DNA of 64,000 nt from Knufia peltigerae. Taxonomy: Eukaryota > Ascomycota > Eurotiomycetes > Chaetothyriales > Trichomeriaceae. The DNA lies in assembly GCA_030247855.1 (NCBI GenBank), contig JAPDRN010000097.1, positions 62,001 to 126,000 on the forward strand, written 5' to 3'. Positions 1 through 10,317 of this stretch are shown piece by piece (the stretch's first letter is position 1; each line of letters opens with the position of its first letter). The notes beneath the pieces are model-generated. The model was given only the letters and a program-made list of their open reading frames with translations, was not told where the DNA came from and did not search any database. Position numbers and translations under genes: made by a program.

Positions 1-689
1 AAGAGAGTCAGGAGAACTTTCCCACCTCATACTCCTCAGCGCCTACGACGAGCTTCCTCGGCTCGAGCCACGAGCACAGTTTGCATACTGATTCGAGTTC
101 GGCAGCAGATTCGGCAGAGAATGGCTTGCTGCCCATCAATCCATGCCTCTCCGTCGTGTCGCAGTGTGCTTGGCTTTATCACAAGGTCCGCGACCCGGTG
201 TCTGACCTGCACGAGACTCATCCCCTTGACGTCAACGAAACGGCTGCGTCTTCGGTGGCGGATATCGGTTGGATGCCGGCACTTTACTACACGGCCATTC
301 TCGCACGAGATGCCACGACGAGACAGGAGGCGGTCAGGTTGTTGTACCTCAAACCTCACAGGGAAGGTATATGGGAGTCATATCTTTCTGCTGTACTCGC
401 TGAAAAGATTATTGAGATCAAGGAACAACAGAAGATCACGACGAGCAGCAACAGTAACTCTGCAAGGAATCCAGGGGAGATTGAATCTCCGTCATCGGAC
501 TCATCGTGCAGCAGAGTACGGGGGATTCTTGTCGAACTGCCATCGAGTTCTGATGCGAAGGTCGTCCTGACGTATACGACGCGCATTCGAGAGAGAAGTA
601 TTGCAGGAGAAGAGTCATGGAGTAGTGGGAGGTGCACTTATGATTTGAGAAAAAGCTGTTGGACGGATGAATGCCGTTCTACGAACTAG
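1..689 (+). CDS. Fungal C6-type transcription factor, C-terminal part (5' truncated)
   Basis: The reading frame is open from the left edge (frame begins at base 3) to a TAG at 687-689, giving about 228 visible residues. The DNA-binding zinc cluster would lie outside the window. The visible part has the C-terminal pattern of fungal Zn2Cys6 regulators: a hydrophobic segment (WMPALYYTAILARD), an Arg-Glu-Ala run, then a short motif around HREGIWES followed by a helix and a Ser-rich tail. In this family that region closes the fungal-specific transcription factor domain. The target genes cannot be told from this fragment. The family call rests on the tail pattern only. An upstream intron is possible but not needed. 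Confidence 0.65.
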   Translation, partial: ESQENFPTSYSSAPTTSFLGSSHEHSLHTDSSSAADSAENGLLPINPCLSVVSQCAWLYHKVRDPVSDLHETHPLDVNETAASSVADIGWMPALYYTAILARDATTRQEAVRLLYLKPHREGIWESYLSAVLAEKIIEIKEQQKITTSSNSNSARNPGEIESPSSDSSCSRVRGILVELPSSSDAKVVLTYTTRIRERSIAGEESWSSGRCTYDLRKSCWTDECRSTN

Positions 690-1108
690 AATATGTTTTG
701 ATGCTTGATGGATGTAGTCCACATACTGTAGAATATCATACCACTCGACTTCGACTGTATATACAATCTCCAATCTGAGAAATAGTCGTATCCTATCACT
801 CGATATGCAAAATATGATGATGAGAGGAAGCTTCAAGCGTGTCGTGTTGGAGAAATAAAGAGGATCGATGACACACCGGACGTCACATATTTGTTACAAT
901 TTCCCCCCGTATTTCGTACTTATGTTTTCTGTGGTCCAAACAGTAAACACGTTGTCATTGAGCGATGAATGTACAGTAAAGATGCACGAGCTGTGATTGT
1001 TGTTTTATTTTCCTCTCATTATCACCTACAATCTTAACCTGCGGCACATGTAGTCTCGTTTTGATTCCTTACGAGTACCTATATACCCTGTACCTAAGGT
1101 CTCTAGCC
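690..1108. other. Intergenic, 419 bp
   Basis: 3' flank of the regulator and upstream region of the lipocalin-like gene. It holds GTACCT words at 1075-1098 just before the ATG. No gene or RNA was recognised. Confidence 0.5.
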
Positions 1109-1687
1109 ATGACCAACACCACCACCACCAACAACACCAGACTCAACTTCCGCGCCCCCTCAACAACCGCAGCCACCATCGCAAACGACGACAACTACAC
1201 CAACTTCGACCTTCCTCCATCCTCATTCCTCCACGGAAAGTGGTACGTCACCCATTCGACCCTACCCATGTGGAAATCGAACCGAGACGTGACCATCACC
1301 TACACCCCCCTCGAGAATAATGTCGACGTGTTGGATGACCTGGTAGAGTACCGACCTAAAAACAACCCACAAAGGCGAAAGACTGTACAAGGATACGACA
1401 CGCCTTCTGCAGACGTTTCGGCAGCTTACGGGTGGCGAGGGAAAGGTTGGCTCAAGATCGCATCCAGCAAGTGGCAAGTACTGGGGTACGGCGAAGAAGA
1501 TCAGGCTTGGTGCGTCACGTACTTCGAAAAGACACTCTTCACACCGGCGGGGATAGATGTGTATTCGAGACGGAAAGAGGGATTGTCCGAGGACATGCTG
1601 AGGCGGATCAGGAAAGAAATAGAAAACATCAAGGACGGCAATGTCCAAACATTGGCAGGGTTACTTTTTGAGATTGAGCATACATGA
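1109..1687 (+). CDS. Lipocalin/calycin-like protein
   Basis: Single exon, 192 residues, starting at the ATG at 1109. The same frame is open upstream but holds no earlier ATG. After a Thr/Asn-rich leader of about 35 residues, the core begins with a Gly-x-Trp lipocalin signature (HGKWYVTHSTLPMW, about residues 43-56). Alternating beta-strand-like stretches with many Trp and Tyr follow, then a C-terminal helix with LSEDMLRRIRKEIENI. This fits the small single-domain calycin-like proteins of ascomycetes, thought to bind a small hydrophobic ligand. The ligand is unknown and no signal peptide is visible, so a cytosolic place is inferred. Its stop lies only 27 bp from the convergent stop of the neighbouring inositol kinase. 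Confidence 0.7.
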   Translation: MTNTTTTNNTRLNFRAPSTTAATIANDDNYTNFDLPPSSFLHGKWYVTHSTLPMWKSNRDVTITYTPLENNVDVLDDLVEYRPKNNPQRRKTVQGYDTPSADVSAAYGWRGKGWLKIASSKWQVLGYGEEDQAWCVTYFEKTLFTPAGIDVYSRRKEGLSEDMLRRIRKEIENIKDGNVQTLAGLLFEIEHT

Positions 1688-1714
1688 CAAACCCAGAAGA
1701 GACGGGGAAGGAAA

Positions 1715-2905
1715 TCATGACTTGTGACTACGAGACAACAAACATCCCAAATCCGAACGAGTATACCACCCTCCGTCGAGAAGATCTTGTTCCATGGCCG
1801 CCCATTTCTCGAGTTTTCCACCTTTTGTGGTTTTCAAATCAAGATCTGCAAACTTGACGTCGATGATATCAACACCATCATCATCATCATCATCATCATC
1901 ATCACCACCAATATCGTGGTCGACACGGCTTTTTTTCAACGCGACGAAACAACTACAATCTCTCAACGCCATTGCCACTCCAAGATTTTCAGTCTCTGCC
2001 TCGGCGACGGATCGCTTCCGAAAATCATCAATCCCCACGGCCCCATGTTCCCGTTGCAGCCGTCGAAGATGATACAAGGCAGGCTGGACTCTATCTTTGA
2101 ACTGCGCAACAAACCCGGGTAGTCCGTCCTGATCCAAGTCCGAGGGCCAGATTTTGGTTAGTGCACGATCCAGTTCATCGCCACCTTGCTCCAATAGATC
2201 CAAGGGACAAAACCCAGAATCGCCACGGCCTTGATGGGATTCGTTGCTGCTTCGTCTCATGGCGTTCAGAGCACATGTTCGACAAGTCTTTGCATTTCCG
2301 GGTGCACTGGGACTCTGCACGAGCCATTTCGGTTTGAATTCGATCAGCCAATCTACACCCGGCCCTTGAAGGTTCTGCATCAGTACCCCGTACTGTTCTT
2401 GTTCGTACGAGGGGAGGTATTTGTTGCGTCTGTGATGTGGCCGCGGTGGAAGCCTCCTATCTGTCTTTGTATCTGGAGACGACGATCCGGGAAGAGTATC
2501 TTCTTCCATCTCGTGAAGCTCCACGTTCAAGCTCTCAACCATGGAAGGTGTGAGTTTATACAATCTTTGGGTCAGAAGAAGTGAAGAGGCGTTTTCGGTG
2601 TCGTCGGTGTCGGTGTCGACATGACGGAAAAGAGGTGATGTTCGAGTCTCGAAATCCGAAACGACTTGGACGATTGGTTTCGTAGAGGGGACATCTTTCC
2701 TCAAACGCATCACGCAGCAGTGTGAATGCTCCTGGAGGGCCGAAGAAGGAGACGGCAGCACCGACACGCTGTAGATGACGTTGGCGGCACCCTCGGCGAG
2801 ATAGTGTAGATCCAATTCGGCGTTTGCGATGGCTCCCAGACATTCTGGAGATGGAGTGTGGCCCGGTTGTGGGTGTCGACATTGTCGTGGATGTAGTCCG
2901 TTCAT
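1715..2905 (-). CDS. ipk1: Inositol-pentakisphosphate 2-kinase
   Basis: Single exon, 396 residues. It would phosphorylate Ins(1,3,4,5,6)P5 at the 2-position to make phytate (InsP6), which supports mRNA export and inositol pyrophosphate synthesis in the nucleus and cytosol. Supporting motifs are the N-lobe nucleotide loop EGAANVIYSV (about 38-47), the EFKPKWL core (about 189-195), the Cys/His zinc-like region CRTCALNAMRR, the C-lobe stretch DCSCFVALK and the terminal DVKFADLDLK (about 350-359), equivalent to the family's Asp-Leu-Asp-x-Lys metal/phosphate motif. Length matches fungal Ipk1. A run of nine Asp residues sits just before the last motif and comes from a triplet repeat. It converges on the lipocalin-like gene and diverges from the SDR gene. 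Confidence 0.88.
   Translation of the reverse strand: MNGLHPRQCRHPQPGHTPSPECLGAIANAELDLHYLAEGAANVIYSVSVLPSPSSALQEHSHCCVMRLRKDVPSTKPIVQVVSDFETRTSPLFRHVDTDTDDTENASSLLLTQRLYKLTPSMVESLNVELHEMEEDTLPGSSSPDTKTDRRLPPRPHHRRNKYLPSYEQEQYGVLMQNLQGPGVDWLIEFKPKWLVQSPSAPGNAKTCRTCALNAMRRSSNESHQGRGDSGFCPLDLLEQGGDELDRALTKIWPSDLDQDGLPGFVAQFKDRVQPALYHLRRLQREHGAVGIDDFRKRSVAEAETENLGVAMALRDCSCFVALKKSRVDHDIGGDDDDDDDDDGVDIIDVKFADLDLKTTKGGKLEKWAAMEQDLLDGGWYTRSDLGCLLSRSHKS
1875..1904. repeat. ATC/GAT triplet microsatellite in ipk1
   Basis: About ten uninterrupted triplets. On the minus strand they encode the poly-Asp run of the inositol kinase, so length change stays in frame. Confidence 0.9.
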
Positions 2906-3562
2906 TGATACGATATGATGTGATGTGTGTTTATGACAAAGTTACTATTTGTGCCCGTTGTATCCCCTGTCGAATGGTTGGTTCTTTCCGGCAAAAGGGT
3001 AACCTGATTCGAAGAAACCACTTGGGTACCCGTTGGCCCTTGGGAAATTGGTGCGATGGACTCTGTAGAGAAAAAGTGTTACTCCGTATTGTTATCTACA
3101 GAGTATCCATGTTAGTTCTGCATTGATTCGGTGATTTACTGCTCCTTTATAGCATACGGGCCGATGTGGAGGTACTCAATACGAGTACAAAATTGTACGG
3201 TGTGGTTCATCATTGTTCCCAGTTGTTCTTTTTCTCTCCCCCGCATTGTCGTTGTCGTGGCCGGAATTACGAGGGGGCGAGCGGTTTTTGTATTACCTCT
3301 ATTAGTAGACATTTCTCTGTTTGCTACAGTACCTACTACGGAGTACCTAACTAGGTCTCTCTCTCTCTCCCCCTCTCTAAAAAGCCATTCCCAACCTCAG
3401 CGAGTTATCTTCGAGTCTCTCATCTCCTCAAGGCCTTGTTTGAACCCCCATTATCAATCTGTCACGTACGGATTACAATTTCAGACCACCTGCTCCGTAA
3501 TACCAAATAACAAAAGGTTGAAGCCATACAAATCAAGATCAAGATTAAAGTCAAGATAAAAA
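2906..3562. promoter_or_regulatory. Divergent promoter region, ipk1 / SDR
   Basis: 657 bp between divergent start codons. A CT tract at about 3355-3377 lies about 190 bp before the SDR ATG, a common fungal core-promoter feature. A GTACCTA-type motif cluster lies at 3330-3352. No gene was recognised. Confidence 0.5.
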
Positions 3563-4509
3563 ATGTCGTCTACCTTGACAACGGACCTGTCCTCTCATCT
3601 TGCCTTGGTCACTGGTGCAACAGGAGGTACGTTTTTCTTTGCTTTATACATGTCGGTCAATCTTCTTTCGCGTATTGTGGCCCACTCCTTCTCAATACCT
3701 CACACGTTGTCAGGAATCGGCCGAGCTACATGTCTTTCCCTGGCAAAACTCGGTTGTTCCGTCGCGATTCACTACCACAGTGCCGCAGAAAAGGCCGCCA
3801 AACTCGAATCGACCCTGATGGCCTACGGTGTCAAAGCCCAAGCGTTCCAGGCAGACTTGAGCGACTACGAAGGCGCACGCAAGCTACACGCCGCCGTCGT
3901 GAAGGACATGGGTCACCCCACCATCCTGTTCAACAACGCCGGCATGACCATGGGTAAATCGGGGGTCAAGGACATTTCCGAAGTCACCGTCGAAGAATTC
4001 GAACAGACCTGGCGCGGGAACTGTGGGACGGCATTCCTCCTCACTCAACTGTGCATCCCAAGCATGCTCCGGCACAACTGGGGCCGTGTGATTTTTTGTT
4101 CCAGCGTAGCTGGTTTCACTGGTGGCGTTGTAGGCCCTCATTATGCGTATGTTTGTTTTCCCTTCCCCTTGCCGTGTTTGATAATGAATTCGATAATTCG
4201 ATACTTCGATCGTAGGAAGCTTGCTAACCCGTATCATAACACAGATCATCAAAGTCGGCAATGCATGGTCTCATCCATTGGCTCGCCGGTGCGTATGGGA
4301 AAAAAGGCATCACCGTGAATGGTGTTGCACCTGCTTTGATCGAAGAGACGGGCATGTTGCCCGGCAGCAACGATGAACTATCCGGGAAGATCCCAATCGG
4401 TAGACTCGGAAAGCCGGAAGAGATCGCCGAGACTGTCGTGTGGATGGTCAAAACTGGTTACGTTCATAACAAGGTCGTCGCTGTCGATGGAGGATGGTTT
4501 ATCCAGTGA
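3563..4509 (+). CDS. Short-chain dehydrogenase, 3-oxoacyl-ACP reductase (FabG) type
   Basis: Three exons: 3563-3626, 3714-4146 and 4245-4509, giving 253 residues. The introns are 87 and 98 nt and the second has a GCTAAC branch site. Splicing restores the Rossmann loop TGATGGIGRAT and the catalytic segment HYASSKSAMHG with Tyr-x3-Lys. The NNAG motif (FNNAGMT) and catalytic Ser (FCSSVAG) lie in exon 2. The C-terminus VDGGWFIQ is usual for FabG-like SDRs. It would use NADPH to reduce a 3-oxoacyl group, in mitochondrial fatty acid synthesis if it is the true Oar1 counterpart. Many fungal FabG-like SDRs have other carbonyl substrates, so only the family is secure. No clear mitochondrial presequence is visible. 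Confidence 0.85.
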
Positions 4510-4608
4510 AAGACTTGATTAATCGCCATTACTCCATCCTGGTATCAATATGATATCTCTCATCACGACCCAGCAAAAACCACTCGACCCCAAAAAAGTT
4601 GAGTTGGT

Positions 4609-5826
4609 TCAGCCACCAGCTTCCTTTTTCTTTCTGGCTTCTTCTTCTCTTTCCTTTTTACGTGCAAGGTACCTCTCTTTTGCACCCATCTTGTCAGCTT
4701 CTGTGACTCGGCTCTTGTTCTTCTCTTGCTGGGCCTTGTCCTGTTCGGTCTCGGCTTGCGTTTGTTTGGCTGCCATCTCTTCAATCTGTCGCTCCACCAT
4801 ACGAGACTGTCTTTCGCGTTGTCCTTGTCGAGCGTCTTGAGCCTTGGATGATCGCCAATACTCCTGCGGCCGAGCATCGTTGTTGGACTTCTTCGGTCCT
4901 TCAGGCTCTCTGCCCGGTTTCTTGGGCGCGGCGTTCAAACCGGCAGAAAGCAGTTGCCGTTTATCCACAATTTCACCTTCATCGTTCACCACAATCCTCG
5001 CGCCTTGCTTGTTTAGTTCCTCGGCGATCTTGCTGTCTGTCGTCTCTTCTTCAGCCTCTACCTGATCTTCCACTCCAGTCGCCTTCTTCTTCGCAACCTC
5101 TTCTTCTGCTTCTTTGATCATGCGCATTCTCTCCTCGTCCTTCTGCAGCATTTGTTTGTGGAAGGCGGTCATGCCGCCGCCTTTCCTCCGCCGTTCCTCC
5201 TCAGCCTCTTCGCGCTTCTTCTCCTCTTCCTCCAACCGTCTTATTTCTTCTTGTTGTTTCTTGTACGCCCCGGTCACGAACTTCTCCTTGTCCGCAAACT
5301 CGTCCCCTTCGGCTTCTCGTTCTCGCTGTAGTGCCTTCTCCTTGGCTCGTAGTTGATCTCGCTTGCGAACCTCGGCGCTTTGGAGGAGGGACGTCATGTA
5401 TTTCGGGACAGACTCTTGTCCACTAGTGGATGGCTTCTTTTCCTGCTTCGTATGGAATGTCTCGTAGGCACCATCGTAGTCGTAGACCGAAGCATCGATC
5501 TTCGAAGCTTCTTGGTCGTGGAGTTTGGCACTTCGCAGCGCAGACAAGTTGGTGTATTTCTCCGTCCCGGCGGATTTGCCTTTTGCAGGCTGCAATCCGT
5601 ATTGTTTGGACTCCTCTTTGGCAGATGAGCCATCGTCATTGTCGTCGTCATCGTCAAATGCGCTCAAGGGTCGTAAAGGTTTCGATGTTTTCTTCGCACC
5701 GTATTGCGGTGGAGGCTTGTGCTCCGGAACATCTTCCTCGTCGTCAAAGAACGCTTTGCGTTTTTGTGGTTTGGATATGCCGGGCTGCGATTTACCAGCA
5801 TTCAAGCCAAATGCCAGACCAGACAT
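4609..5826 (-). CDS. NSRP1/CCDC55-like splicing regulator (DUF2040 domain)
   Basis: Single exon, 405 residues from the ATG at 5826. A second in-frame ATG 51 bp upstream is possible but adds only a low-complexity leader. The N-terminus MSGLAFGLNAG, the acidic run FDDDDDNDD and the segment with YDYDGAYETF followed by KPKYMTSLL-like residues are typical of the conserved domain of nuclear speckle splicing regulatory protein 1. A highly charged coiled coil of Glu, Arg and Lys follows from about residue 160, with the conserved GGMTAFHKQML patch near 230. The C-terminus is Lys/Glu-rich. A nuclear role in pre-mRNA splicing is inferred from the family. It shares an upstream region with the WD40 gene. 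Confidence 0.8.
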   Translation of the reverse strand: MSGLAFGLNAGKSQPGISKPQKRKAFFDDEEDVPEHKPPPQYGAKKTSKPLRPLSAFDDDDDNDDGSSAKEESKQYGLQPAKGKSAGTEKYTNLSALRSAKLHDQEASKIDASVYDYDGAYETFHTKQEKKPSTSGQESVPKYMTSLLQSAEVRKRDQLRAKEKALQREREAEGDEFADKEKFVTGAYKKQQEEIRRLEEEEKKREEAEEERRRKGGGMTAFHKQMLQKDEERMRMIKEAEEEVAKKKATGVEDQVEAEEETTDSKIAEELNKQGARIVVNDEGEIVDKRQLLSAGLNAAPKKPGREPEGPKKSNNDARPQEYWRSSKAQDARQGQRERQSRMVERQIEEMAAKQTQAETEQDKAQQEKNKSRVTEADKMGAKERYLARKKEREEEARKKKEAGG

Positions 5827-6345
5827 ATTTATGTTGTGAATTGGGTTGTAGGAATGGTTTGTTGTAGAAGAGGTCAAAGCAAAAAGTTCATAGTTTGGGG
5901 AATCGCAGGGAAATCTTATCTTATCTTTGATCCCGCAAGCGACAAGGCTGCGGCATTAGGCAGTCGTACCATTGATCAAACTACATGTTCAACATAGCCA
6001 ATGAGTCAGGCTAAGCTATCGTGCAGAACAAATTGTACAGCATGTACACAGACGACGAAGCCCATGAGTAAAATGATTTTAGATCCAGGCATCAACCACA
6101 TTGTGACTCGTACCCGGCAAAAACGGCAGATGATTCCAGGGAAACTTGATTCTGCCAAGTCACAGTGGATGAAGTCGCCGATCAGTCCCAGGCAGCAGCA
6201 ACGTCAGGAGTCGACTACAAATATTTAACATACTAGCGTTGCCAGTGTCAAGACCTATGATACCCTTCCTATAAAGCTGTTCAGCGTATCTACGATTGAG
6301 GTCGTTGGCGGTAAAACTTGAACACATCCACAAACATCCTTCAGC
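5827..6345. promoter_or_regulatory. Divergent promoter region, NSRP1-like / WD40 gene
   Basis: 519 bp between divergent starts. No clear motif was seen, and small open frames here look random. Confidence 0.4.
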
Positions 6346-7824
6346 ATGTTCAGCTATTCCAGTGAGCAATTCTACAAGGATTGGCGATACAAGGTTGCTG
6401 AGGATTTCATGACCGATGATAGGGAATTCTATCCGTATGTTGAGAGAGGACATGTGGAATGGGGTGCTGAGGACCATAAAATCACATTGCCAGCTACAGC
6501 TAGCAAGGTCGCCATAAATACCGATGGCTCAATGCTCGCTGTTGCCGTTGAACATGATATTCACATCTTCACCACCGAGGATTTCCAATTGACACAGGTC
6601 TTGAAGGGTCACATATCTAGAATCGATGCACTCGCCTTTCAACCGAACAACCCAAACATTCTTGTGTCAGCTGCGACGAACGATCATGCAGGTTCGGTCA
6701 GAGCTGACTGCGAAATCATCTTTTGGAACCTACAGGTGCGAAAAGCTCAGAAGGACATTGCCCAAATCTCAGATATTTCCAAAGAAGCCAGTAGCGGTAT
6801 CGCCGCAGCCATTGCGAAAGGAGGTGGCTCGGTCGAGTTGACAGATACCGAAATCTCAAAGCTGTCGACGGATATTGAGCAATTGGTCACCACACTTGTT
6901 ACAAGGCATTTGGTTTCAGATCATGCTCGAATTGCAGGACGCCTGCTCAACCATTTTGATACTCACCTCTTTGACCCATCGGGGACACGGCTGATGTACC
7001 TTCCAGGAAACCGCCCTCGATCCAATGCTGATGCTCCTTGGGATATGAGCGTATTGTCGATGCAGACCCATGAGGATCTTTTCACGTTGGTAGGACATAG
7101 TGACGCAATCATGTGGTCCGGATTCAGTCCTGATGAAACCATGATTGGAACTTGTTGTTGGGACTCGACCATGAGAATATGGGATGCCCAAGACGGTAGC
7201 CTCAAGTTCAAATTTGAGACTGGCAAGCAAAATTGGAACGGTTCATTTTCCCCCAACTCGAAGTTTTTCGCTGGAACTGCTGGTGACGGGACTGTTTACC
7301 TTTATTCAACCAGTGACGGCTCGACTCTGTGGTCCCGACAATCCGAGATTGATTGGTGCCGACATTCGTCGTGGACGCCTGATAGTCGCTTTCTGGCGAT
7401 TGGTGGTCGCAGAATGGGAACAGTCCTGGTGATTGATGCAAATGACAATACGGTGGTCCACCGCCGGGCTTTAAGCATTGACGCGTGTAAGGTGGACGAG
7501 GAGCGCAAGAAGAGACTCTTGAGAAGCTACCTCGAAGTTTATGGGGTGCGTTACATGGATGCGGGCAACAAGCTCGCCGTGTACACTGGTGGTGATGGGG
7601 GAGTTGAAGTGTATGATCTCCAGAGACAGCAAAAGTGGCGATTTGCGAGGTTTGGAACCGACGAGGACCTTCATCCTGGTGACGAGGGGATGGAGCCGCA
7701 AGGCTCACCCGGGTTTGACATGGTCATCTGGAACGATTTCAAGAATGGGGAGATCAAGTTGACGAGCTTGGACCGCAATAATGTTAGGATCTGGAGCGTG
7801 CCCCTGGAATATGAGTCGAACTAG
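6346..7824 (+). CDS. WD40-repeat protein of unknown role
   Basis: Single exon, 492 residues. Several beta-propeller blades are visible. Examples are LKGHISRIDALAFQPNN with IIFWNL (about 90-130), LVGHSDAIMWSGFSPDE with MRIWDAQDG (about 247-285), LKFKFETGKQNWNGSFSPN with VYLYSTSDG, and a last blade ending LDRNNVRIWSV. Between the first and second clear blades sits a helical insert of about 90 residues that includes a conserved-looking LSTDIEQLVTTLVTRH stretch. The N-terminus MFSYSSEQFYKDWRYKVAEDF is unlike the common WD40 families known to me. It probably acts as a scaffold. No pathway can be assigned. Confidence 0.75.
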   Translation: MFSYSSEQFYKDWRYKVAEDFMTDDREFYPYVERGHVEWGAEDHKITLPATASKVAINTDGSMLAVAVEHDIHIFTTEDFQLTQVLKGHISRIDALAFQPNNPNILVSAATNDHAGSVRADCEIIFWNLQVRKAQKDIAQISDISKEASSGIAAAIAKGGGSVELTDTEISKLSTDIEQLVTTLVTRHLVSDHARIAGRLLNHFDTHLFDPSGTRLMYLPGNRPRSNADAPWDMSVLSMQTHEDLFTLVGHSDAIMWSGFSPDETMIGTCCWDSTMRIWDAQDGSLKFKFETGKQNWNGSFSPNSKFFAGTAGDGTVYLYSTSDGSTLWSRQSEIDWCRHSSWTPDSRFLAIGGRRMGTVLVIDANDNTVVHRRALSIDACKVDEERKKRLLRSYLEVYGVRYMDAGNKLAVYTGGDGGVEVYDLQRQQKWRFARFGTDEDLHPGDEGMEPQGSPGFDMVIWNDFKNGEIKLTSLDRNNVRIWSVPLEYESN

Positions 7825-8611
7825 AATGTTGCCATCCGAGTATCCATAGTCTGAAACGATAATGAATGCAATTTACACCCATTCTTAGTGAACGGAGTAC
7901 TTGCCTGCTTTGGGCATATATACCACTTAGTGAGTACTAAGCGCATGTTTTGTTCTGCAGTACATATATTTAATCCAGTGAACTTTCCTTCAACAAAGTA
8001 CAGCCTTGATGGCCACTAGTAAGACTCACCACGTCGAATCGCCACTTTGGCCCAAAGGTTCGGAGGGGGGCTTATTCTTGGAAACCAGCTTAGTGGATTA
8101 AACTGGGAGTCAGCAGGTTTCCATGATCACTGGATAAACATCCCTTGACCAAGGTATGAGGGGATGGCAGCGATCATAGTCGGAATAAGTAAAAGAGAAG
8201 CTAGTCGGGGCTTCGACTCTCCAAACTTTTTGTCCCTTGCGGGATTTTTTGGTTGCTTTTTTTGGACGGACAGGGAAGGAGGTGAAGTAAGTAATGGCAG
8301 AATTGTGGTATAGGCTGAGCAGGGTGGTGGTGAATGTCGTTGTCCGAGAAAGGAGTCCATCTCCATGATGACTAATTTCTGGGCAGCCTTGCCAAGTCCT
8401 TCTAGTCCGTGTTCGGCCGCGCTGGACAGACACCTCGCTTCATTTGCACCTTGCCCACCTTACGGAGGACGATACAACGGCTTTTCAGTTGATTGACAAC
8501 TGATCAAGAACAACATATATTCCCCGTCAAATGCCTTTCGTTGCTTCAGGTAATCAATAGGTGTCGAGGTAACTTGATTTCCTGCTCCCAACACACTTCA
8601 CGGGCATAATA
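7825..8611. other. Intergenic, 787 bp
   Basis: 3' flank of the WD40 gene and upstream region of trs20. It has an AT-rich patch near 7960 and short poly-T/A runs near 8240-8280. No gene was recognised. Confidence 0.4.
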
Positions 8612-9130
8612 ATGTCTTACTATTTTGTCATCATCTCACCAGCCGACACTCCCTTGTTTGAACTGACCTTTGGTACATCGAAAGGTGGAGGAGACGGTGT
8701 CGCTCGGTTTCGGAATGGAGAGACTTCTAGGTACATGAACCAATTCATTGTTCATGCGGCACTTGATGTGGTGGAAGAAGTCCAATGGCTGAGCCCAAAC
8801 ATGTGGCTCAAAGTCATCGACAACTATGCTCCTACAAACTCCCACATCAGCTGCTTTATCACCGGCACAAATGTTCGATTCATGCTTCTTCACCAACCCC
8901 CGGCAATGACAAACGCCTCTGCAGGTAGTCGTACCTCCACAATCTCTTCAACCTCGATTCCTCAGAATCCCACCAGTCCACAGACCGAGGAAGCCATTCG
9001 CCAGTTCATGAATGAAGTCTTTGAACTATGGGTCAAGACGTTGATGAATCCGTTCTACAGTATCGGAAAACCCGTCACCAGTCCCATGTTCCGGCAAAGG
9101 GTGACAGCTGCGGGCCGAAAATGGTTATGA
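8612..9130 (+). CDS. trs20: TRAPP complex subunit Trs20 (sedlin, TRAPPC2)
   Basis: Single exon, 172 residues. Sedlin family hallmarks in order: MSYYFVIISPADTPLFEL, MNQFIVHAALDVVEE (about 43-57), QWLSPNMWLKVIDNY, a segment ending NVRFMLLH, and near the end FMNEVFELWVKTLMNPFY. The protein is a longin-fold subunit that helps assemble TRAPP complexes, the Rab GEFs acting in ER-Golgi and Golgi traffic. A Ser/Thr-rich insert of about 30 residues before the last helix makes it longer than the roughly 140-residue animal protein. This is usual in filamentous fungi. Confidence 0.92.
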   Translation: MSYYFVIISPADTPLFELTFGTSKGGGDGVARFRNGETSRYMNQFIVHAALDVVEEVQWLSPNMWLKVIDNYAPTNSHISCFITGTNVRFMLLHQPPAMTNASAGSRTSTISSTSIPQNPTSPQTEEAIRQFMNEVFELWVKTLMNPFYSIGKPVTSPMFRQRVTAAGRKWL

Positions 9131-10317
9131 GGAATTGGTCCGAGCTTCTTTGTTTGGATTGTTTGCGGTCAGACCTTGCCACGATGCAAACAAAGCGTGG
9201 CGTTTTCACCTCGCTGAAATGATCACCTCAAGCCACCTCAAGCCACGTTGCTCTACTATCCCTCATTTCAGATATGGCGATGCAACGAAATCAGAGGGGG
9301 ATGAGGCTGTGACCGCGTGTAGCAAATCCACCGCTCACAGTTCCAGAGCTTAACAGTGTCCTCGGTATCGACTATTCTAGTATTCTCAAAGCAAGGACCG
9401 TTCAATACTCGAGCAATTCTGGAGGACATCACCGACACCAAAAAGACCTAAAGTCTTGGATACTGCAAATCTCTACCTCACCGACTGATAAGCACGCAGC
9501 CGAGAAAGGGCTCTATGGCTCCAATCGGCCTCATTACCAGCACCTACCACGAAGCTATCATACGGCGTTCGACTATTAGCTACCTTTCGTGGCCTCTCTG
9601 GGCACAAATCCTGCTGCCCGTTATGACTGCTACGATCTGGATCCCAGTTTACTTTCTCATCGAACTGATACGCGACTTCTCCTGCCTCCGTTGATAGGAG
9701 GTATGACGATTCAAGTCTGGGATCCCAATGTACACAAGGACGACATCTGTGCCACCGATATACTTGCAGTATTGATTCTGGCAGCATGTTAACCACCAAC
9801 GATGAGGGACCTGGGCGTTGGGGACGAGTCCTTTTCTCATTTGAAAAATCGGTCGTCTAGCGATAACCTTCGAGTACTCTGGAATCACAAGCTTCGCTCA
9901 TGATATGGTGAGGGACCAGTTCAAAACTTCGCTACGTACAATATCGACATTATTGTCCGGTCATAGAAATACAGCATCAATATGTGCCTTCCTGAGCCCC
10001 GCCTCTGTCACAAGGCGACCCATGAGTCAATGATTGTTCCTTCGATCGTCTTACCTCCTCGTTCACTACTCCTCACTTCCTTATTACAAAAGTGACATGT
10101 TTTCCTTGTATGCTCATGCCCATACGACAGCACATGATGTGTTGACCTTGAGCCTCATGTGTTAGTACCATGTTCGATATGGGTAGTGGTGGACGACCAT
10201 ATTCCCCATCTCCAGATCCTTTATGGGTTGTTTGTTCCGATATCTCAGCACCATCTACCAATCCACGACGTGATATCTACATGATTTCTCGCATCAGTCC
10301 TCATCTTTGAAGACACA
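9131..10317. other. Intergenic, 1.19 kb, with one small candidate reading frame
   Basis: No conserved gene was recognised. A 59-codon frame with a membrane-like segment (9515-9694) is listed separately. The rest shows no coherent coding pattern on either strand. Confidence 0.4.
9515..9694 (+). CDS. Candidate 59-residue single-span membrane microprotein
   Basis: ATG at 9515 and TGA at 9692-9694. The middle is strongly hydrophobic (WPLWAQILLPVMTATIWIPV, then YFLIELIRDF), flanked by Arg on both sides, as in a single membrane helix. Codon choice looks plausible, but no family is recognised. It could also be an exon of a larger unseen gene or a chance frame. Confidence 0.2.
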   Translation: MAPIGLITSTYHEAIIRRSTISYLSWPLWAQILLPVMTATIWIPVYFLIELIRDFSCLR

